Shown one piece after another: positions 16,193 to 25,230 of a stretch of 64,000 nt of DNA. Source of the stretch: WHSW01 sp963842795. GTDB taxonomy: Bacteria; Actinomycetota; Thermoleophilia; Solirubrobacterales; 70-9. The position numbers and the translations under genes were made by a program. Each line of letters opens with the position of its first letter. Positions within the stretch are counted from its first letter, which is position 1. Below the pieces are notes generated by a model that was given only the letters and a program-made list of their open reading frames with translations, was not told where the DNA came from and made no database searches. The stretch is from positions 59,484-123,483 of the forward strand of contig CAWJHV010000028.1 in the NCBI GenBank assembly GCA_963842795.1, in the 5' to 3' direction.

Positions 16193-16759
16193 ATGGGAAA
16201 GATCGTCGTCACCGAGTTCGTCTCCCTCGACGGCGTGATGGAGGACCCGGGGGGAGCCGAGGACTTCGAGTACGGCGGCTGGAGCTTCGAGTTCTCGCGC
16301 GGTGACGAGGGCGACGAGTTCAAGCTCGACGAGACGCGCGAGACAGAGGCGCTGCTGCTGGGCCGGGCGACGTACGAGGGCTTTGCCGACGCCTGGCCCT
16401 CTCGCGAGGGGGAGTTCGCCGACAGGTTCAACAGCATGCCCAAGTACGTCGTCTCGTCGACCCTGAGCGACCCGAGCTGGACCAACACGACCGTGCTCGA
16501 CGGGGAGCTCGCCGAGGAGGTGTCGAAGCTGCGCGAGTCCGCGGAGGGGGACGTGGTCGTCCACGGGAGCGCGCAGCTGGTCCAGGCGCTGTTGGAGAAC
16601 GACCTCGTGGACGAGCTGCGGCTGATGGTCTTCCCGGTGGTGCTCGGCAAGGGCAAGCGGATCTTCGACCAGACCAGCGCCAAGAAGCCGTTGCGGCTCA
16701 CCGACTCGAAGGTCGTCGGTGACGGCGTCGCGATCCTGATCTACGAGCCGGCGGGCTGA
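16193..16759 (+). CDS. RibD C-terminal/dihydrofolate reductase-fold protein
   Basis: A 188-residue protein of the RibD_C/DHFR-like family: KIVVTEFVSLDGVMEDPGG at the start, LLLGRATYEGFADAWPS, KYVVSSTLSDPSWTNT and GSAQLVQALLENDLVDELRLMVFPVVLGKG. These are NADPH-dependent reductase folds, often found beside ArsR/SRPBCC genes in actinobacteria; this one does not belong to riboflavin synthesis by context. A strong AAGGAGGAG site precedes the ATG. Its end overlaps the convergent DoxX gene by 19 bp. Confidence 0.88.
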   Translation: MGKIVVTEFVSLDGVMEDPGGAEDFEYGGWSFEFSRGDEGDEFKLDETRETEALLLGRATYEGFADAWPSREGEFADRFNSMPKYVVSSTLSDPSWTNTTVLDGELAEEVSKLRESAEGDVVVHGSAQLVQALLENDLVDELRLMVFPVVLGKGKRIFDQTSAKKPLRLTDSKVVGDGVAILIYEPAG

Positions 16760-17229
16760 TCGGCGAGCCGGCGATCGAGGGCGTGGCCACCCGGCCCGAC
16801 CCAGATCAGGAACGCCATCGCCAGCAACAGCGCGGGCGCGAGGGTGAGGCTGATCGCCTCGCCCTCGCCGATGCCGGAGACGACGATCGCGCCGACCATG
16901 TCGCCCGCGAGGATGAGGGCGGCGAGCCGGGTCCCCAGGCCCAGCAGCAGCATCAGGCCGCCGACGATCTCGATCACGCCGATCGCATAGGTGAACGCCT
17001 CCGGCGCGGGGAGCCCGTAGTCCTCGAAGGACTCGACCTCCGCCTCGTGGCTGGAGAACTTGCCGATTCCGAAGACGAGGAAGACGGTCCCGGCCGCGAG
17101 CCGGACACCGAACGCGAGCGTCGCCAGAGGCCCGCCCGCGGGCCCGGCCGCGAGGATCTCGATCGTCCGGCGCCGGATCGATCGATCGTAGCCGCCTGGC
17201 GCGCTGATACGTTCGCGCGCCGTGAGCAC
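16741..17229 (-). CDS. DoxX-family membrane protein
   Basis: A 162-residue DoxX-type integral membrane protein with four hydrophobic segments: LAFGVRLAAGTVFLVFGIGK, a helix around YAIGVIEIVGGLMLLLGLG, one around LAALILAGDMVGAIVVSG and a C-terminal LAPALLLAMAFLIWVG. DoxX proteins are often tied to redox or quinone-linked functions, but this one has no informative partner. The only usable start before the first helix is the GTG at 17229, which overlaps the divergent hydrolase start by 8 bp. Confidence 0.82.
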   Translation of the reverse strand: MLTARERISAPGGYDRSIRRRTIEILAAGPAGGPLATLAFGVRLAAGTVFLVFGIGKFSSHEAEVESFEDYGLPAPEAFTYAIGVIEIVGGLMLLLGLGTRLAALILAGDMVGAIVVSGIGEGEAISLTLAPALLLAMAFLIWVGPGGHALDRRLADQPAGS

Positions 17230-18025
17230 CTGCGAGGTCGGCGGGCGAGCCCTCGCCTACGAGCGCCGCGGCGAGGGCGATCCGCTGCTCGTCCTCAACG
17301 GCTATGCGGCGACGAAGGCCGATTGGGACCCGGGGTTCATCGCGGCGCTCGGCGCGGACCGAGAGCTGATCCTGCCCGACTACCGCGGAATCGGCGACTC
17401 GGCCGGCGACAGCGAGCCGTTCGCGATCGAGGACCTCGCCGGCGACGCGGCGGGCGTGATCGCCGCCCTCGGGCTCGAGCGCCCCGACGTCCTCGGCTGG
17501 TCGATGGGCGGCTTCGTCGCGCTCGCCCTGGCGCTCGCCGAGCCGACGCGGGTCGGGAAGCTGGTCCTGCTCTCGACCAGCGCGGGCGGGGCGTCGGCCA
17601 CCCTCGCCGACCCGGAGGTGCGCGCCCGGATCAGCGACCTCTCCGGGACGCCCCGCGAGCAGGCGAGCAGGCTGATCTCTCTCCTCTTCACCCCGCCGCG
17701 GGCCCGGATGATCGACGCTGCCTTCGGCGACATCGTCGCCACGGCGCGCGCGGCGCTGCCGCACGACGTCGTCCGTGCCCAGTGGCGGGCGATGGAGGCG
17801 TGGGACGCCGGTGGCGCGGCCGAGCGCCTCGGCGAGATCTCGGCTCCTGCCCTGGTCGCGACCGGGAGCGAGGACGTGGTCGTCCCGCCGGCCAACGCGC
17901 TGTCCCTGGCGGCCGGGATCCGCGGCGCCTGGCTGGCCCCCTTCCCCGACTCCGGGCACGCGTTCATGGCAGATCACCCGGACTCGCTGGCGCGGTTGAT
18001 CTCAGCCTTCCTCGCGGTCGACTAA
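17222..18025 (+). CDS. Alpha/beta hydrolase
   Basis: A 267-residue alpha/beta hydrolase. It has LLVLNGYAATKADWD (oxyanion region), GWSMGGF (nucleophile Ser), SEDVVVP (acid) and FPDSGHAFMAD (catalytic His), so the triad is complete. The product resembles non-haloperoxidase and pimeloyl-ester-carboxylesterase-like hydrolases; the substrate is unknown. The GTG start lies inside the first codons of the divergent DoxX gene. A universal stress protein follows 25 bp downstream. Confidence 0.86.
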   Translation: MSTCEVGGRALAYERRGEGDPLLVLNGYAATKADWDPGFIAALGADRELILPDYRGIGDSAGDSEPFAIEDLAGDAAGVIAALGLERPDVLGWSMGGFVALALALAEPTRVGKLVLLSTSAGGASATLADPEVRARISDLSGTPREQASRLISLLFTPPRARMIDAAFGDIVATARAALPHDVVRAQWRAMEAWDAGGAAERLGEISAPALVATGSEDVVVPPANALSLAAGIRGAWLAPFPDSGHAFMADHPDSLARLISAFLAVD

Positions 18026-18050
18026 CGTTGGGCCTGGAGAGGAGGCGCGC

Positions 18051-18491
18051 GTGTACGAAGCGATAGTCGTCGGCACCGACGGGTCGGAGACCGCCAAGCG
18101 CGCGGTCGATGAGGCAATGCGCCTGGTCGAGGCGATGGGCGGGCAGCTGCACATCGTCGCCGCCTACGAGCCGCTGCGTGGCGCGAAGATCGTCGGCGCC
18201 CCCAAGGGCGCGCAGAAGGTCTGGGAGGTGCGCCCGGACGCCGAGGTCCAGAGCGTGATCCAAGAGGCCGAGGCAGATGCGCGGATGAAGGGCGTCGCCG
18301 TCGAGTCCCATACGGTCACCGGGGACCCCGCCGACGCGCTGTTGGAGATCGCCGAGCGCCAGAACGCGGATCTGATCGTGGTCGGCAACCGGGGCATGCA
18401 CGGGGTCACCCGGGTGCTCGGCAGCGTGCCGAACAAGGTCTCCCATCGCGCGTCCTGCAACGTGCTGATCGTCGCCACCGCCGACGACTGA
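18051..18491 (+). CDS. Universal stress protein (UspA family)
   Basis: A 146-residue single USP domain. It begins AIVVGTDGSETAKRAVDEA and ends with the ATP-binding pattern VVGNRGMHGVTRVLGSVPNKVSH followed by CNVLIV. Intact G-x2-G-x9-G-S/T spacing indicates an ATP-binding UspA-type protein. The GTG start follows GAGAGGAGG. It may be co-transcribed with the hydrolase upstream. Confidence 0.93.
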   Translation: MYEAIVVGTDGSETAKRAVDEAMRLVEAMGGQLHIVAAYEPLRGAKIVGAPKGAQKVWEVRPDAEVQSVIQEAEADARMKGVAVESHTVTGDPADALLEIAERQNADLIVVGNRGMHGVTRVLGSVPNKVSHRASCNVLIVATADD

Positions 18492-18501
18492 CCCGACGCG
18501 G

Positions 18502-20253
18502 CTAGCAGCGCCGGAGCTTCGCCGCCAGCGAGCGCAGGCGCCCGTCGCGTAGCTCCACCAGGGCGCGCAGCTTCTCGCCCGTGCGTACCTGGTCGCGACC
18601 GAAGCGCGCGCGGAAGGGCTTCGCACGGTCGACGCGCTTGTGGGTTCGGCCGGCCGTGAAGGTGGCCTCGATCGCCCGCTTGGCGTCCTTGCCGGCGACC
18701 GTCACGGCCGGCCCGCCGCGACAGTCGCGTCCCTCGCCGCCGGGCGCTTTGGTCCGCAACCGCAGCCGTGCCGGCGCCCGGCACTCCGCGCCCACGCAGT
18801 GCTCGACCGCGCGCAGGCGCTTGGACAGGGCCCGCTCGACCTTCCTCGCCGAGCGCACCCGGTGCAGGTTGTCGAGCTGGTAGGGGTCGCGCTCGAGGTC
18901 GTAGAGCTCGATAGCGCCCGTGTTCGGCCCGCGGATCCAGTGGATGTAGAGGTAGCGCGGGGTGCGCACGCCGCGGAAGCGGACGCCCTCGATCGCGAGC
19001 TCGCGCCCGCTCTGGTTCCCCGGCCGCCGGGCCATCGGCAAGAGCGAGCGGCCGTCCTGGGGCAGGCGGGCGCGGGCGCCGCTCGCGTCGAGGATCGTCG
19101 GCGCGAGATCGACGTTCGCGGCCAGATCGCGGACGGTGACCCCGGCCGCCACCCCGGGGCCCCGGATCATGAGCGGCACCCGCAGCGACTCCTCGTACGG
19201 AAGGTTCTTGCCGAACTCGATCCGGTGCTCGCCGTGCTGCATGCCGTTGTCGGAGGTGAACACGAGCAGCGTCGAGTCGAGCTCGCCCGAGGCGGCGAGC
19301 GCGGCGACGATCCGCTCCACCCCCTCGTCGACCGCGAGCAGCGACTCGAGCTCGCAGCGGTAGAGGTCGTGGACGGCGTTGACCTGGAAGGCGTCGAGCG
19401 GTTGCGTGTCACGGATCGCCAGCGGCTTGTCTGCGACGTCGGCCTCGTTGAAGCTCGGGGGCACCGGAAGCGGCACGTCCTCGAACGCGCCGATGTGGCG
19501 CGCCGCGGGCTTGACGTTGCCGCGACATCGGTCGACCTCGCCCGGCGGCGGATCGGGGGTCCCCGAGTGCGGGGCGTTGTAGGCGACCCAGAGGAAGAAC
19601 GGCTGGGACAGCGGCGCCCGGCGGCCGATGAAGTCGACCGCCTTCGCCGTGTAGACGTCGCTCGAGTAGGTCTCGGGGGCGGCGGGGTCGGTCGGGTCCT
19701 CGCTCGCGTCGCCGTAGCGCACCAGCTGCCCGTCCTCGAGCAGGTCGTAGCCGTAGTAGGCGTTCTGGGTCTTCTGCCCGTGCCACTCGCTGTAGCCGGG
19801 CGGGACGCCCACCGCGCTCGTCTCGTAGCCGTTCAGGTACTTGCCGACCAGGCCCGTGTAGTAGCCCGCGCGCCCCAGCCACACCGGCAGCGTCTCGTCG
19901 CCGCGAAGCACGTCGAACCCGCCCTGCGGGGGGATGTTGTTGAGCACCCGATGGTTGTGGGCGTACTGGCCGGTGAGGAAGGTCGCCCTCGAGGGGCAGC
20001 AGAGCGGGAAGGTGGCGAAGCTGTTCTCGAACGTCGCCCCCTGCTCGCCGATCAGGCTCAGCGTCCGCGGCATGGCGCCGATCGATGCGGCGGTCTGGTC
20101 GTCGGTCATCACCACGACCACGTTGGGCGCGTCATCCGTGTCGGGCGCGGCACCGGCGGCCGGCGCGGCGGTGCCCCACCAGGCAGCCGCGACGAGCGCG
20201 AGCAGCGCGATCGCGGAGAGCAGGGGCGTTAGCGGCGAGCGTCGTGGCGCCAT
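18502..20253 (-). CDS. Secreted sulfatase (formylglycine-dependent)
   Basis: A 583-residue exported sulfatase. Residues 1-35 are a signal peptide. The alkaline-phosphatase-type metal site starts VVVVMTDDQTAASIG, and the activation motif CCPSR (Cys85) is the CxPxR site converted to formylglycine. TSDNGMQHGEHRIEFGK and YDLERDPYQLDNL are conserved in arylsulfatase/N-acetylglucosamine-6-sulfatase proteins. After residue about 470 comes a basic Arg/Lys-rich tail with four cysteines, not part of the core. The maturation enzyme could be the formylglycine-generating enzyme at 56585. The substrate, an extracellular sulfate ester or sulfated glycan, is unknown. Confidence 0.88.
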   Translation of the reverse strand: MAPRRSPLTPLLSAIALLALVAAAWWGTAAPAAGAAPDTDDAPNVVVVMTDDQTAASIGAMPRTLSLIGEQGATFENSFATFPLCCPSRATFLTGQYAHNHRVLNNIPPQGGFDVLRGDETLPVWLGRAGYYTGLVGKYLNGYETSAVGVPPGYSEWHGQKTQNAYYGYDLLEDGQLVRYGDASEDPTDPAAPETYSSDVYTAKAVDFIGRRAPLSQPFFLWVAYNAPHSGTPDPPPGEVDRCRGNVKPAARHIGAFEDVPLPVPPSFNEADVADKPLAIRDTQPLDAFQVNAVHDLYRCELESLLAVDEGVERIVAALAASGELDSTLLVFTSDNGMQHGEHRIEFGKNLPYEESLRVPLMIRGPGVAAGVTVRDLAANVDLAPTILDASGARARLPQDGRSLLPMARRPGNQSGRELAIEGVRFRGVRTPRYLYIHWIRGPNTGAIELYDLERDPYQLDNLHRVRSARKVERALSKRLRAVEHCVGAECRAPARLRLRTKAPGGEGRDCRGGPAVTVAGKDAKRAIEATFTAGRTHKRVDRAKPFRARFGRDQVRTGEKLRALVELRDGRLRSLAAKLRRC

Positions 20254-20320
20254 CAGCCAGTCAACACCTTCGGCGCCCGGTTGGATCGCCCTCCCGCCCG
20301 CGCGAGTAGCTTTCGCGCCC

Positions 20321-21616
20321 TTGCCCACGATCCCGCGCTTCCCGCTGATCGGAGACCCGCTCCTGCGGCGGATCCGGATGCCGTCGGACCTCGATGCGGT
20401 GACCTCGGTCGGCGAGGAGTCGGACCCCGACGCCGTCGGGCTGACCCGGGAGTGCGTCGAAGGGATCTGGGAGACCGCGCTCGGTCTCTATCGCAGCGGC
20501 GTCCACCCGGCGCTTCAGCTCTGCCTCCGGCGCCAGGGCGAGGTGGTGCTCGACCGCGCGATCGGCCACGCTCGCGGCAACGGGCCGGACGACGAGGAGC
20601 ACGCGCCGAAGACCACGGTGACCACCGAGACCCCCTTCTGCGTGTATTCGACCTCGAAGGCGATCACGGCGATGGTGGTCCACCTGCTGGCCGACCGCGG
20701 GGCGCTGGGAATCGACGATCGGGTCGCCGAGCACCTCCCCGAGTACGCCCGCCACGGCAAGGGCGAGATCACGATCGGGCACGTGCTCGCCCACCGGGCC
20801 GGGGTTGCGTCGCTGCCGAAGGAGGCGCTGGACCTCGACCTGCTCGGCGATCGCGAGCGGCTGGTCGAGCTGATCTGCGACGCGAAGCCGGCCTCCGCGC
20901 CCGGCAGGCTGCTCGCCTACCACGCGGTCTCGGGCGGGTTCATCCTCGGCGAGGTCGTCCAGCGGTTGACCGGCAAGCCGATCCGCGAGGTGCTCGCCGA
21001 GGAGATCCTCGGCCCGCTCGGCTTCCGCTGGAACAGCTACGGGGTCGCGCCGGAGGACGTCGAGCAGGTCGGGCTCAGCTACGTCACCGGCCCGCGGCTG
21101 CTGCCGCCCGTCTCCAACCTCGTCTCCCGCGCCCTCGGCGCGTCGGTCGACGAGGTGATCGAGGCCTCCAACGACCCGCGCTTCCTCACCGCCGTGGTCC
21201 CGTCGGCGAACGTGGTCACGAACGCGAACGAGCTCTCGCGCTTCTTCGAGATCTTCCGCCGGGGCGGCGAGCTGGACGGGGTCCGGGTGATGACGCCCGA
21301 GACGCTGCGGCGGGCGCTGACCGAGCAGTCGCGGCTGGAGATCGACCTCTCGCTGATCTTCCCGACCCGCTTCGCGTACGGGCTCATGCTGGGAGCGCAG
21401 GTGGTCAGCCTCTACGGGCGCGACACCGACCTCGCGTTCGGCCACCTGGGCCTGATCAACATCATGGGCTGGGCAGACCCGGAGCGCGGGCTCTCCGGCG
21501 GGCTCATCACCAGCGGCAAGGCGATCCTCTATCCCGAGGTGCACCGCTTCTACGGGACCATGCAGCGGATCGCATCCGAGGTCCCGAAGCTGCCGGCGTC
21601 GGCACGTCCGTTCTGA
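20321..21616 (+). CDS. Serine hydrolase (beta-lactamase class C/esterase fold)
   Basis: A 431-residue protein of the class C beta-lactamase/esterase family. The nucleophile motif is STSK (in VYSTSKAITAMVVH), the second motif is YHA (in LLAYHAVSGGFILGE), and the third is FGHLG near the C-terminus. The YHA form, rather than YxN, points to an esterase such as EstB/LipL instead of an antibiotic-degrading enzyme. No signal peptide is seen. The start is a TTG at 20321, chosen because strongly GC-biased codons run up to it; an ATG at 20378 is the alternative. Confidence 0.85.
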   Translation: MPTIPRFPLIGDPLLRRIRMPSDLDAVTSVGEESDPDAVGLTRECVEGIWETALGLYRSGVHPALQLCLRRQGEVVLDRAIGHARGNGPDDEEHAPKTTVTTETPFCVYSTSKAITAMVVHLLADRGALGIDDRVAEHLPEYARHGKGEITIGHVLAHRAGVASLPKEALDLDLLGDRERLVELICDAKPASAPGRLLAYHAVSGGFILGEVVQRLTGKPIREVLAEEILGPLGFRWNSYGVAPEDVEQVGLSYVTGPRLLPPVSNLVSRALGASVDEVIEASNDPRFLTAVVPSANVVTNANELSRFFEIFRRGGELDGVRVMTPETLRRALTEQSRLEIDLSLIFPTRFAYGLMLGAQVVSLYGRDTDLAFGHLGLINIMGWADPERGLSGGLITSGKAILYPEVHRFYGTMQRIASEVPKLPASARPF

Positions 21617-21638
21617 GCCCATGTAGGTTTCGCGGTCG

Positions 21639-22040
21639 ATGGCGATCAAGGGGGAAGCCGTGATCCGCCGTGCCTACACGGCATTCGGCGAGCGAGACCT
21701 CGAGACCTTGATCGATCTCTCGGATGAGGGGATCGAGGTTTCGACGGTGACCGGCCTGCTCGCCGGGCGCACGGAGCCCTACCGCGGGCACAGGGGGTTG
21801 GCCGAGTACATGGGCGACCTGACCGCGACCTGGAAGCGGCTCGAGCTCCAGCCACAGCACTTCCACGCCGTCGGCGACGGCCGCGTGCTGGTCTTCGGCC
21901 GCGTCCGGGCCTGGCACGGCCGCGGCTTCCTCGACTCCTCCAACGCCTGGCTGTGGACGCTGCGCGACGATCGCGTGCTCGAGGTGCGCGTCTACGCCGA
22001 TCCCGCCGACGCGCGGCGCGCCTTCGCCGACGAGAGCTGA
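21639..22040 (+). CDS. SnoaL-like/NTF2-fold protein
   Basis: A 133-residue cone-shaped NTF2-like protein: VIRRAYTAFGERDLETLIDLSDEGIEV at the start, PYRGHRGLAEYMGDL and a C-terminal VRVYADPADARRAF are the SnoaL landmarks. Members include ketosteroid isomerases, cyclases and many proteins of unknown role. It starts 22 bp after the serine hydrolase and may be co-transcribed with it. No function can be assigned. Confidence 0.82.
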   Translation: MAIKGEAVIRRAYTAFGERDLETLIDLSDEGIEVSTVTGLLAGRTEPYRGHRGLAEYMGDLTATWKRLELQPQHFHAVGDGRVLVFGRVRAWHGRGFLDSSNAWLWTLRDDRVLEVRVYADPADARRAFADES

Positions 22041-22045
22041 GCCGC

Positions 22046-22510
22046 TCAGGCGGCGAACGCCTCGGCGGCGGCGCGCTTGCGCATCCGCTCGAGCCGCGCG
22101 CGCTGGCCGTCGGCGCGCTCGGAGAGCTCGGCGAGGTCGATCCCGTCGACGGTGTCGCCGACCGTGGCGCGCAACGACTCCCAGAGCGCGCGCTTGCCGG
22201 TCACCCCGATCAGCAGCCCCTCGAGCTCGACCACGCGGCTGAGCGGCGAGTAGGCGAGCAGGCTGTCGTTCGGCTTCAGCCGCCCGAGCTTCTCCGCGGT
22301 CCAGCCCGCGGCGTCCTTGAGCTTGCTCGGGCCGACCTCGAGGCCCGCCATCACCCGCTCGAGCGCCTCGCGGTCGGCGGCGATCTCGTCGGCGATCAGC
22401 TCCAGATCGGCGCCGAACTCGGTCTCCGCGTTGGAGCGCGCCGCGCGGCGCGCGAGCTCGAGCCCCGCGGTGGCGCCCGCGTGGTGGTCCTGGAGGTAGG
22501 TGCGCAGCAT
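22046..22510 (-). CDS. Conserved helical protein of unknown function
   Basis: A 154-residue, almost wholly helical, charged protein starting MLRTYLQDHHAGATAG. Histidines and acidic residues near the start (DHHAG) and repeated Glu/Asp helices recall ferritin-like bundles, but I cannot show metal sites. I know similar starts in actinobacterial hypothetical proteins. The ATG at 22510 is preferred over a GTG at 22528, because the GAAGG between them can act as its ribosome site. Confidence 0.65.
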   Translation of the reverse strand: MLRTYLQDHHAGATAGLELARRAARSNAETEFGADLELIADEIAADREALERVMAGLEVGPSKLKDAAGWTAEKLGRLKPNDSLLAYSPLSRVVELEGLLIGVTGKRALWESLRATVGDTVDGIDLAELSERADGQRARLERMRKRAAAEAFAA

Positions 22511-22602
22511 CGCCGAGCCTTCGGCCACCGACGTAGCCTGGCACAGTCCCCGAGGGCCGGTCGCTCAAGGGGCCTCCCGCATCCTGCCGATAGCTTTGGA
22601 GG

Positions 22603-22869
22603 ATGGATACGCGGGTGGAGAGGATCGTGCTCGAGACCGGCCGGCACCGGATCGTCGGCGATCTGACCCTCCCCCGCGAGGGGTACCGGAGCAGGCTCTC
22701 GGACTACCTCAACCAGGGCGACATGGGCTTCATCCCGCTCGCCAACGCGACGATCAGCCCGATCGACGCCGCGCCCGGGAGCGCCGAGCGGCGCGACTTC
22801 ATCGCCGTCGCCCGCACCCACATCCACCTCGCCTATCCCGACTCGGGCGACGGCGGCACTCCGATCTAG
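22603..22869 (+). CDS. DUF6812-family small protein
   Basis: An 88-residue protein whose sequence (VERIVLETGRHRIVGDLTL, PREGYRSRLSDYLN, DMGFIPLANATI) matches a small conserved family of actinobacteria annotated as DUF6812. It is predicted to be a compact beta-rich domain. No function is established. It is encoded alone and ends in a CTAG shared with the convergent csaA stop. Confidence 0.75.
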   Translation: MDTRVERIVLETGRHRIVGDLTLPREGYRSRLSDYLNQGDMGFIPLANATISPIDAAPGSAERRDFIAVARTHIHLAYPDSGDGGTPI

Positions 22870-23210
22870 GCGATCCGGTCCCCGAGCGCGGCCTCGCGGT
22901 CCGGGCGCAGCAGGACGACGCCGAGCTCGTCGTCGAGCGCTCCGATCACGAGGACCTCGGAGGTGAACGGGCCGATCCGCTTGGGCGGGAAGTTCACCAC
23001 CCCGACCACGAGCGTCCCCTCGAGCTCCGCACGCTCGTAATTCGTGATCTGCGCCGACGAGCGCTTGACGCCGATCTCCCCGCCGAAGTCGATCTCGAGC
23101 TTCCACGCCGGCACCCGCGCCTCGGGGAACTCCTCGACCGCGACCACGCGGCCGACGCGCATGTCGACCGCCTCGAACTGCTCCCAGGTGATCTCCCCCG
23201 CGGCGGTCAC
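22866..23210 (-). CDS. csaA: CsaA-like tRNA-binding-domain protein
   Basis: A 114-residue protein made entirely of a tRNA-binding OB-fold (EMAP/CsaA type). FEAVDMRVGRVVAVEEFPEA, the signature DFGGEIGVKRSSAQIT, VVGVVNFPPKRIGPFTSEVL and the terminal PDREAALGDRI match CsaA closely in order and length. CsaA is described as a secretion-associated chaperone and also binds tRNA-like ligands. It follows the alcohol dehydrogenase gene by 10 bp, so the two are probably co-transcribed. Confidence 0.92.
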   Translation of the reverse strand: MTAAGEITWEQFEAVDMRVGRVVAVEEFPEARVPAWKLEIDFGGEIGVKRSSAQITNYERAELEGTLVVGVVNFPPKRIGPFTSEVLVIGALDDELGVVLLRPDREAALGDRIA

Positions 23211-23220
23211 GCGGACCGGC

Positions 23221-24255
23221 TCACGGCGTCAACACGATCTTCAGCGCCTCGCGCCGGTCGTAGACCTCGTAGGCCTCGGCGGCCTGGTCCAGGCTCATGT
23301 GGTGGGTGACCAGCGGGCTCGGGTCCAGCGCCCCGGAGGCGAGCAGCTCGAGCACCGGGTCGACGTGCTTGATCACGTTCGCGTGCCCGCTCTTCAGGGT
23401 GAGCGCCTTGATCCAGACGATGCCCATGTGGACCTCGATCCGCTCGGCGTAGACCCCGGTCGCCGAGACCGTGCCCGCCTTGCGCGTCAGCCGGCAGGCG
23501 AGCTCGAGCGCGTCGGGATGGCCGACGGCGTCGATGGTGGCGTCGGCGCCGCGCCCCTCGGTGAGCGCCTTCACCGCGGCCCGCGGGTCTCCGTCGGTGA
23601 GGTGGACCGGCTCGGCGCCGAGCGCCCGCGCGAGCTCGAGCCGCTGGTCGACCGTGTCGACCGCGACCACCGCGCGAGCACCGGCGGCGCGCGCCGCCTG
23701 CACCGCGCAGAGGCCGACCGGGCCGAGCCCGAGCACGGCCACCACCGAGCCGTCCGCGACGCCGCACTCGGCGACCGCGTGGTAGCCAGTGCCCATCACG
23801 TCGCCCGCGAACAGGGCGACGTCGTCGGACATCCCCTCGGGCACGCGGCGCAGGGTGAGATCCGCGTGCGGGACCAGGAGGAGCTCGGCCTGGGCTCCCT
23901 GAAGCGAGCCGAGCGTCTTGCCGTGGCCGAAGACGCGCCCGTGGTCGCACTTGTGGAAGTCCCCGCGGCGGCAGAAGAAGCACTGACCGCAGGCGGTGCA
24001 GTAGGTGCCCAGGACCCGGTCGCCCTCGCGCACCCGCTCGACCTGGTCGCCGACCGCGGTCACCGTGCCGACGTACTCGTGGCCGAGGATGAAGCCCTCC
24101 TCGATCGCCACCCGGCCGTGGTAGATGTGCAGGTCCGAGCCGCAGACACCGGTGGCCTCGACCCGGACGATCGCCTCGTCGGCGCCGGTGAGCTCGGGCT
24201 CGGGGACCTCGTCGACCCGCACCTCGCCCGGCCCCTGGAACGTCACCGCTCGCAC
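23221..24255 (-). CDS. Zinc-dependent alcohol dehydrogenase (MDR family)
   Basis: A 344-residue medium-chain dehydrogenase. GVCGSDLHIYHG supplies the catalytic Cys, and GHEYVGTV supplies the His-Glu pair. The structural zinc lobe has cysteines in YCTACGQCFFCRRGDFHKC. The NAD-binding fold is VAVLGLGPVGLCAVQAARAAGA. This places it among glutathione-independent formaldehyde, threonine or alcohol dehydrogenases. The GTG start gives MRAVTFQGPGEVRV, the usual family opening. The substrate is not evident. Confidence 0.9.
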   Translation of the reverse strand: MRAVTFQGPGEVRVDEVPEPELTGADEAIVRVEATGVCGSDLHIYHGRVAIEEGFILGHEYVGTVTAVGDQVERVREGDRVLGTYCTACGQCFFCRRGDFHKCDHGRVFGHGKTLGSLQGAQAELLLVPHADLTLRRVPEGMSDDVALFAGDVMGTGYHAVAECGVADGSVVAVLGLGPVGLCAVQAARAAGARAVVAVDTVDQRLELARALGAEPVHLTDGDPRAAVKALTEGRGADATIDAVGHPDALELACRLTRKAGTVSATGVYAERIEVHMGIVWIKALTLKSGHANVIKHVDPVLELLASGALDPSPLVTHHMSLDQAAEAYEVYDRREALKIVLTP

Positions 24256-24314
24256 CGCCGGGACTCTATGTGAGACGTTTGGTCCGTCATCGGCCCGTCG
24301 CGGAGGAGGAGCAC

Positions 24315-25181
24315 ATGAGCGCAGACCCCGGAGCCGTGCTGATCACCGGCTGCTCGTCGGGCATCGGCAAGGAGACCGCGCGGCGCCTGACCGCCCGCGG
24401 GTGGACCGTCTACGCGACCGCCCGGCGGCCCGAGTCGATCGCCGACCTCGCCCGGGCGGGCTGCACGACGCTGGCGCTCGACGTCACCGACGAGGAGTCG
24501 ATGCGGACCGCGGTCGCCGCGGTCGAGGCCGAGCACGGCGCCGTCGGCGCGCTCGTCAACAACGCCGGCTACAGCCAGTCCGGAGCGCTCGAGACGCTGC
24601 CGATGGAGCGCCTTCGGGCCCAGTTCGAGACCAACGTCTTCGGCCTCGTGCGGATGTGCCAGCTGGTGCTCCCGGGTATGCGCGGCGCCGGCAGGGGTCG
24701 GATCGTGAACGTGAGCTCGATGGGCGGGAAGCTGGTCTTCCCCGGCGGCGGCGCCTACCACGCGAGCAAGTACGCGGTCGAGGCCCTCTCCGACGCGCTG
24801 CGCTTCGAGGTCCGGGGATTCGGGGTCCGGGTGGTGATCGTCGAGCCGGGCCTGATCACGACCAGCTTCGGCGAGACGGCCGCCGGCTCGCTCGCCGACG
24901 CCGCCTCCGACGACCCGGCGCGGTCGGACGACCCCTACGCGGGCTTCAACGCCGCCGTCGGCGCGGCGACGGTCGGCGTCTACGAGGGACCGATGAAGCG
25001 GCTCGGCGGCGGGCCCGAGACGGTCGCACGGACGATCGAGCGGGCGATCGCGTCACAGAACCCGAAGCCGCGTTACAAGGTCACCGCCTCGGCCCGGCTC
25101 GCTCTCGGGCAGCGCAAGCTGCTCACCGACCGCGCCTGGGACGCGGTCATGCGCAGCCAGTTCCCGAGCCCCGGTAAGTAG
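24315..25181 (+). CDS. Short-chain dehydrogenase/reductase
   Basis: A 288-residue classical SDR. The cofactor motif is TGCSSGIG, NNAG is present, and the catalytic set is Ser in VNVSSMGG with YHASK (Tyr and Lys). The C-terminal extension (YEGPMKRLGGG, then PKPRYKVT) resembles SDRs acting on lipid or steroid alcohols. The ATG at 24315 follows GGAGGAGG. It is divergent from the alcohol dehydrogenase and lies 49 bp before the first binding lipoprotein of the ABC cluster, to which it may not be related. Confidence 0.9.
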   Translation: MSADPGAVLITGCSSGIGKETARRLTARGWTVYATARRPESIADLARAGCTTLALDVTDEESMRTAVAAVEAEHGAVGALVNNAGYSQSGALETLPMERLRAQFETNVFGLVRMCQLVLPGMRGAGRGRIVNVSSMGGKLVFPGGGAYHASKYAVEALSDALRFEVRGFGVRVVIVEPGLITTSFGETAAGSLADAASDDPARSDDPYAGFNAAVGAATVGVYEGPMKRLGGGPETVARTIERAIASQNPKPRYKVTASARLALGQRKLLTDRAWDAVMRSQFPSPGK

Positions 25182-25230
25182 CCGCCGCGCGCCTGCGCCG
25201 GGCCGCGGGCCGCCTCATAGACTCGCCCTG

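Noticed and set aside
22046..22510. Ferritin-like DUF892 assignment for the helical protein
   Set aside because: Helical and acidic, but the paired metal-binding Glu/His motifs needed for that family are not clear.
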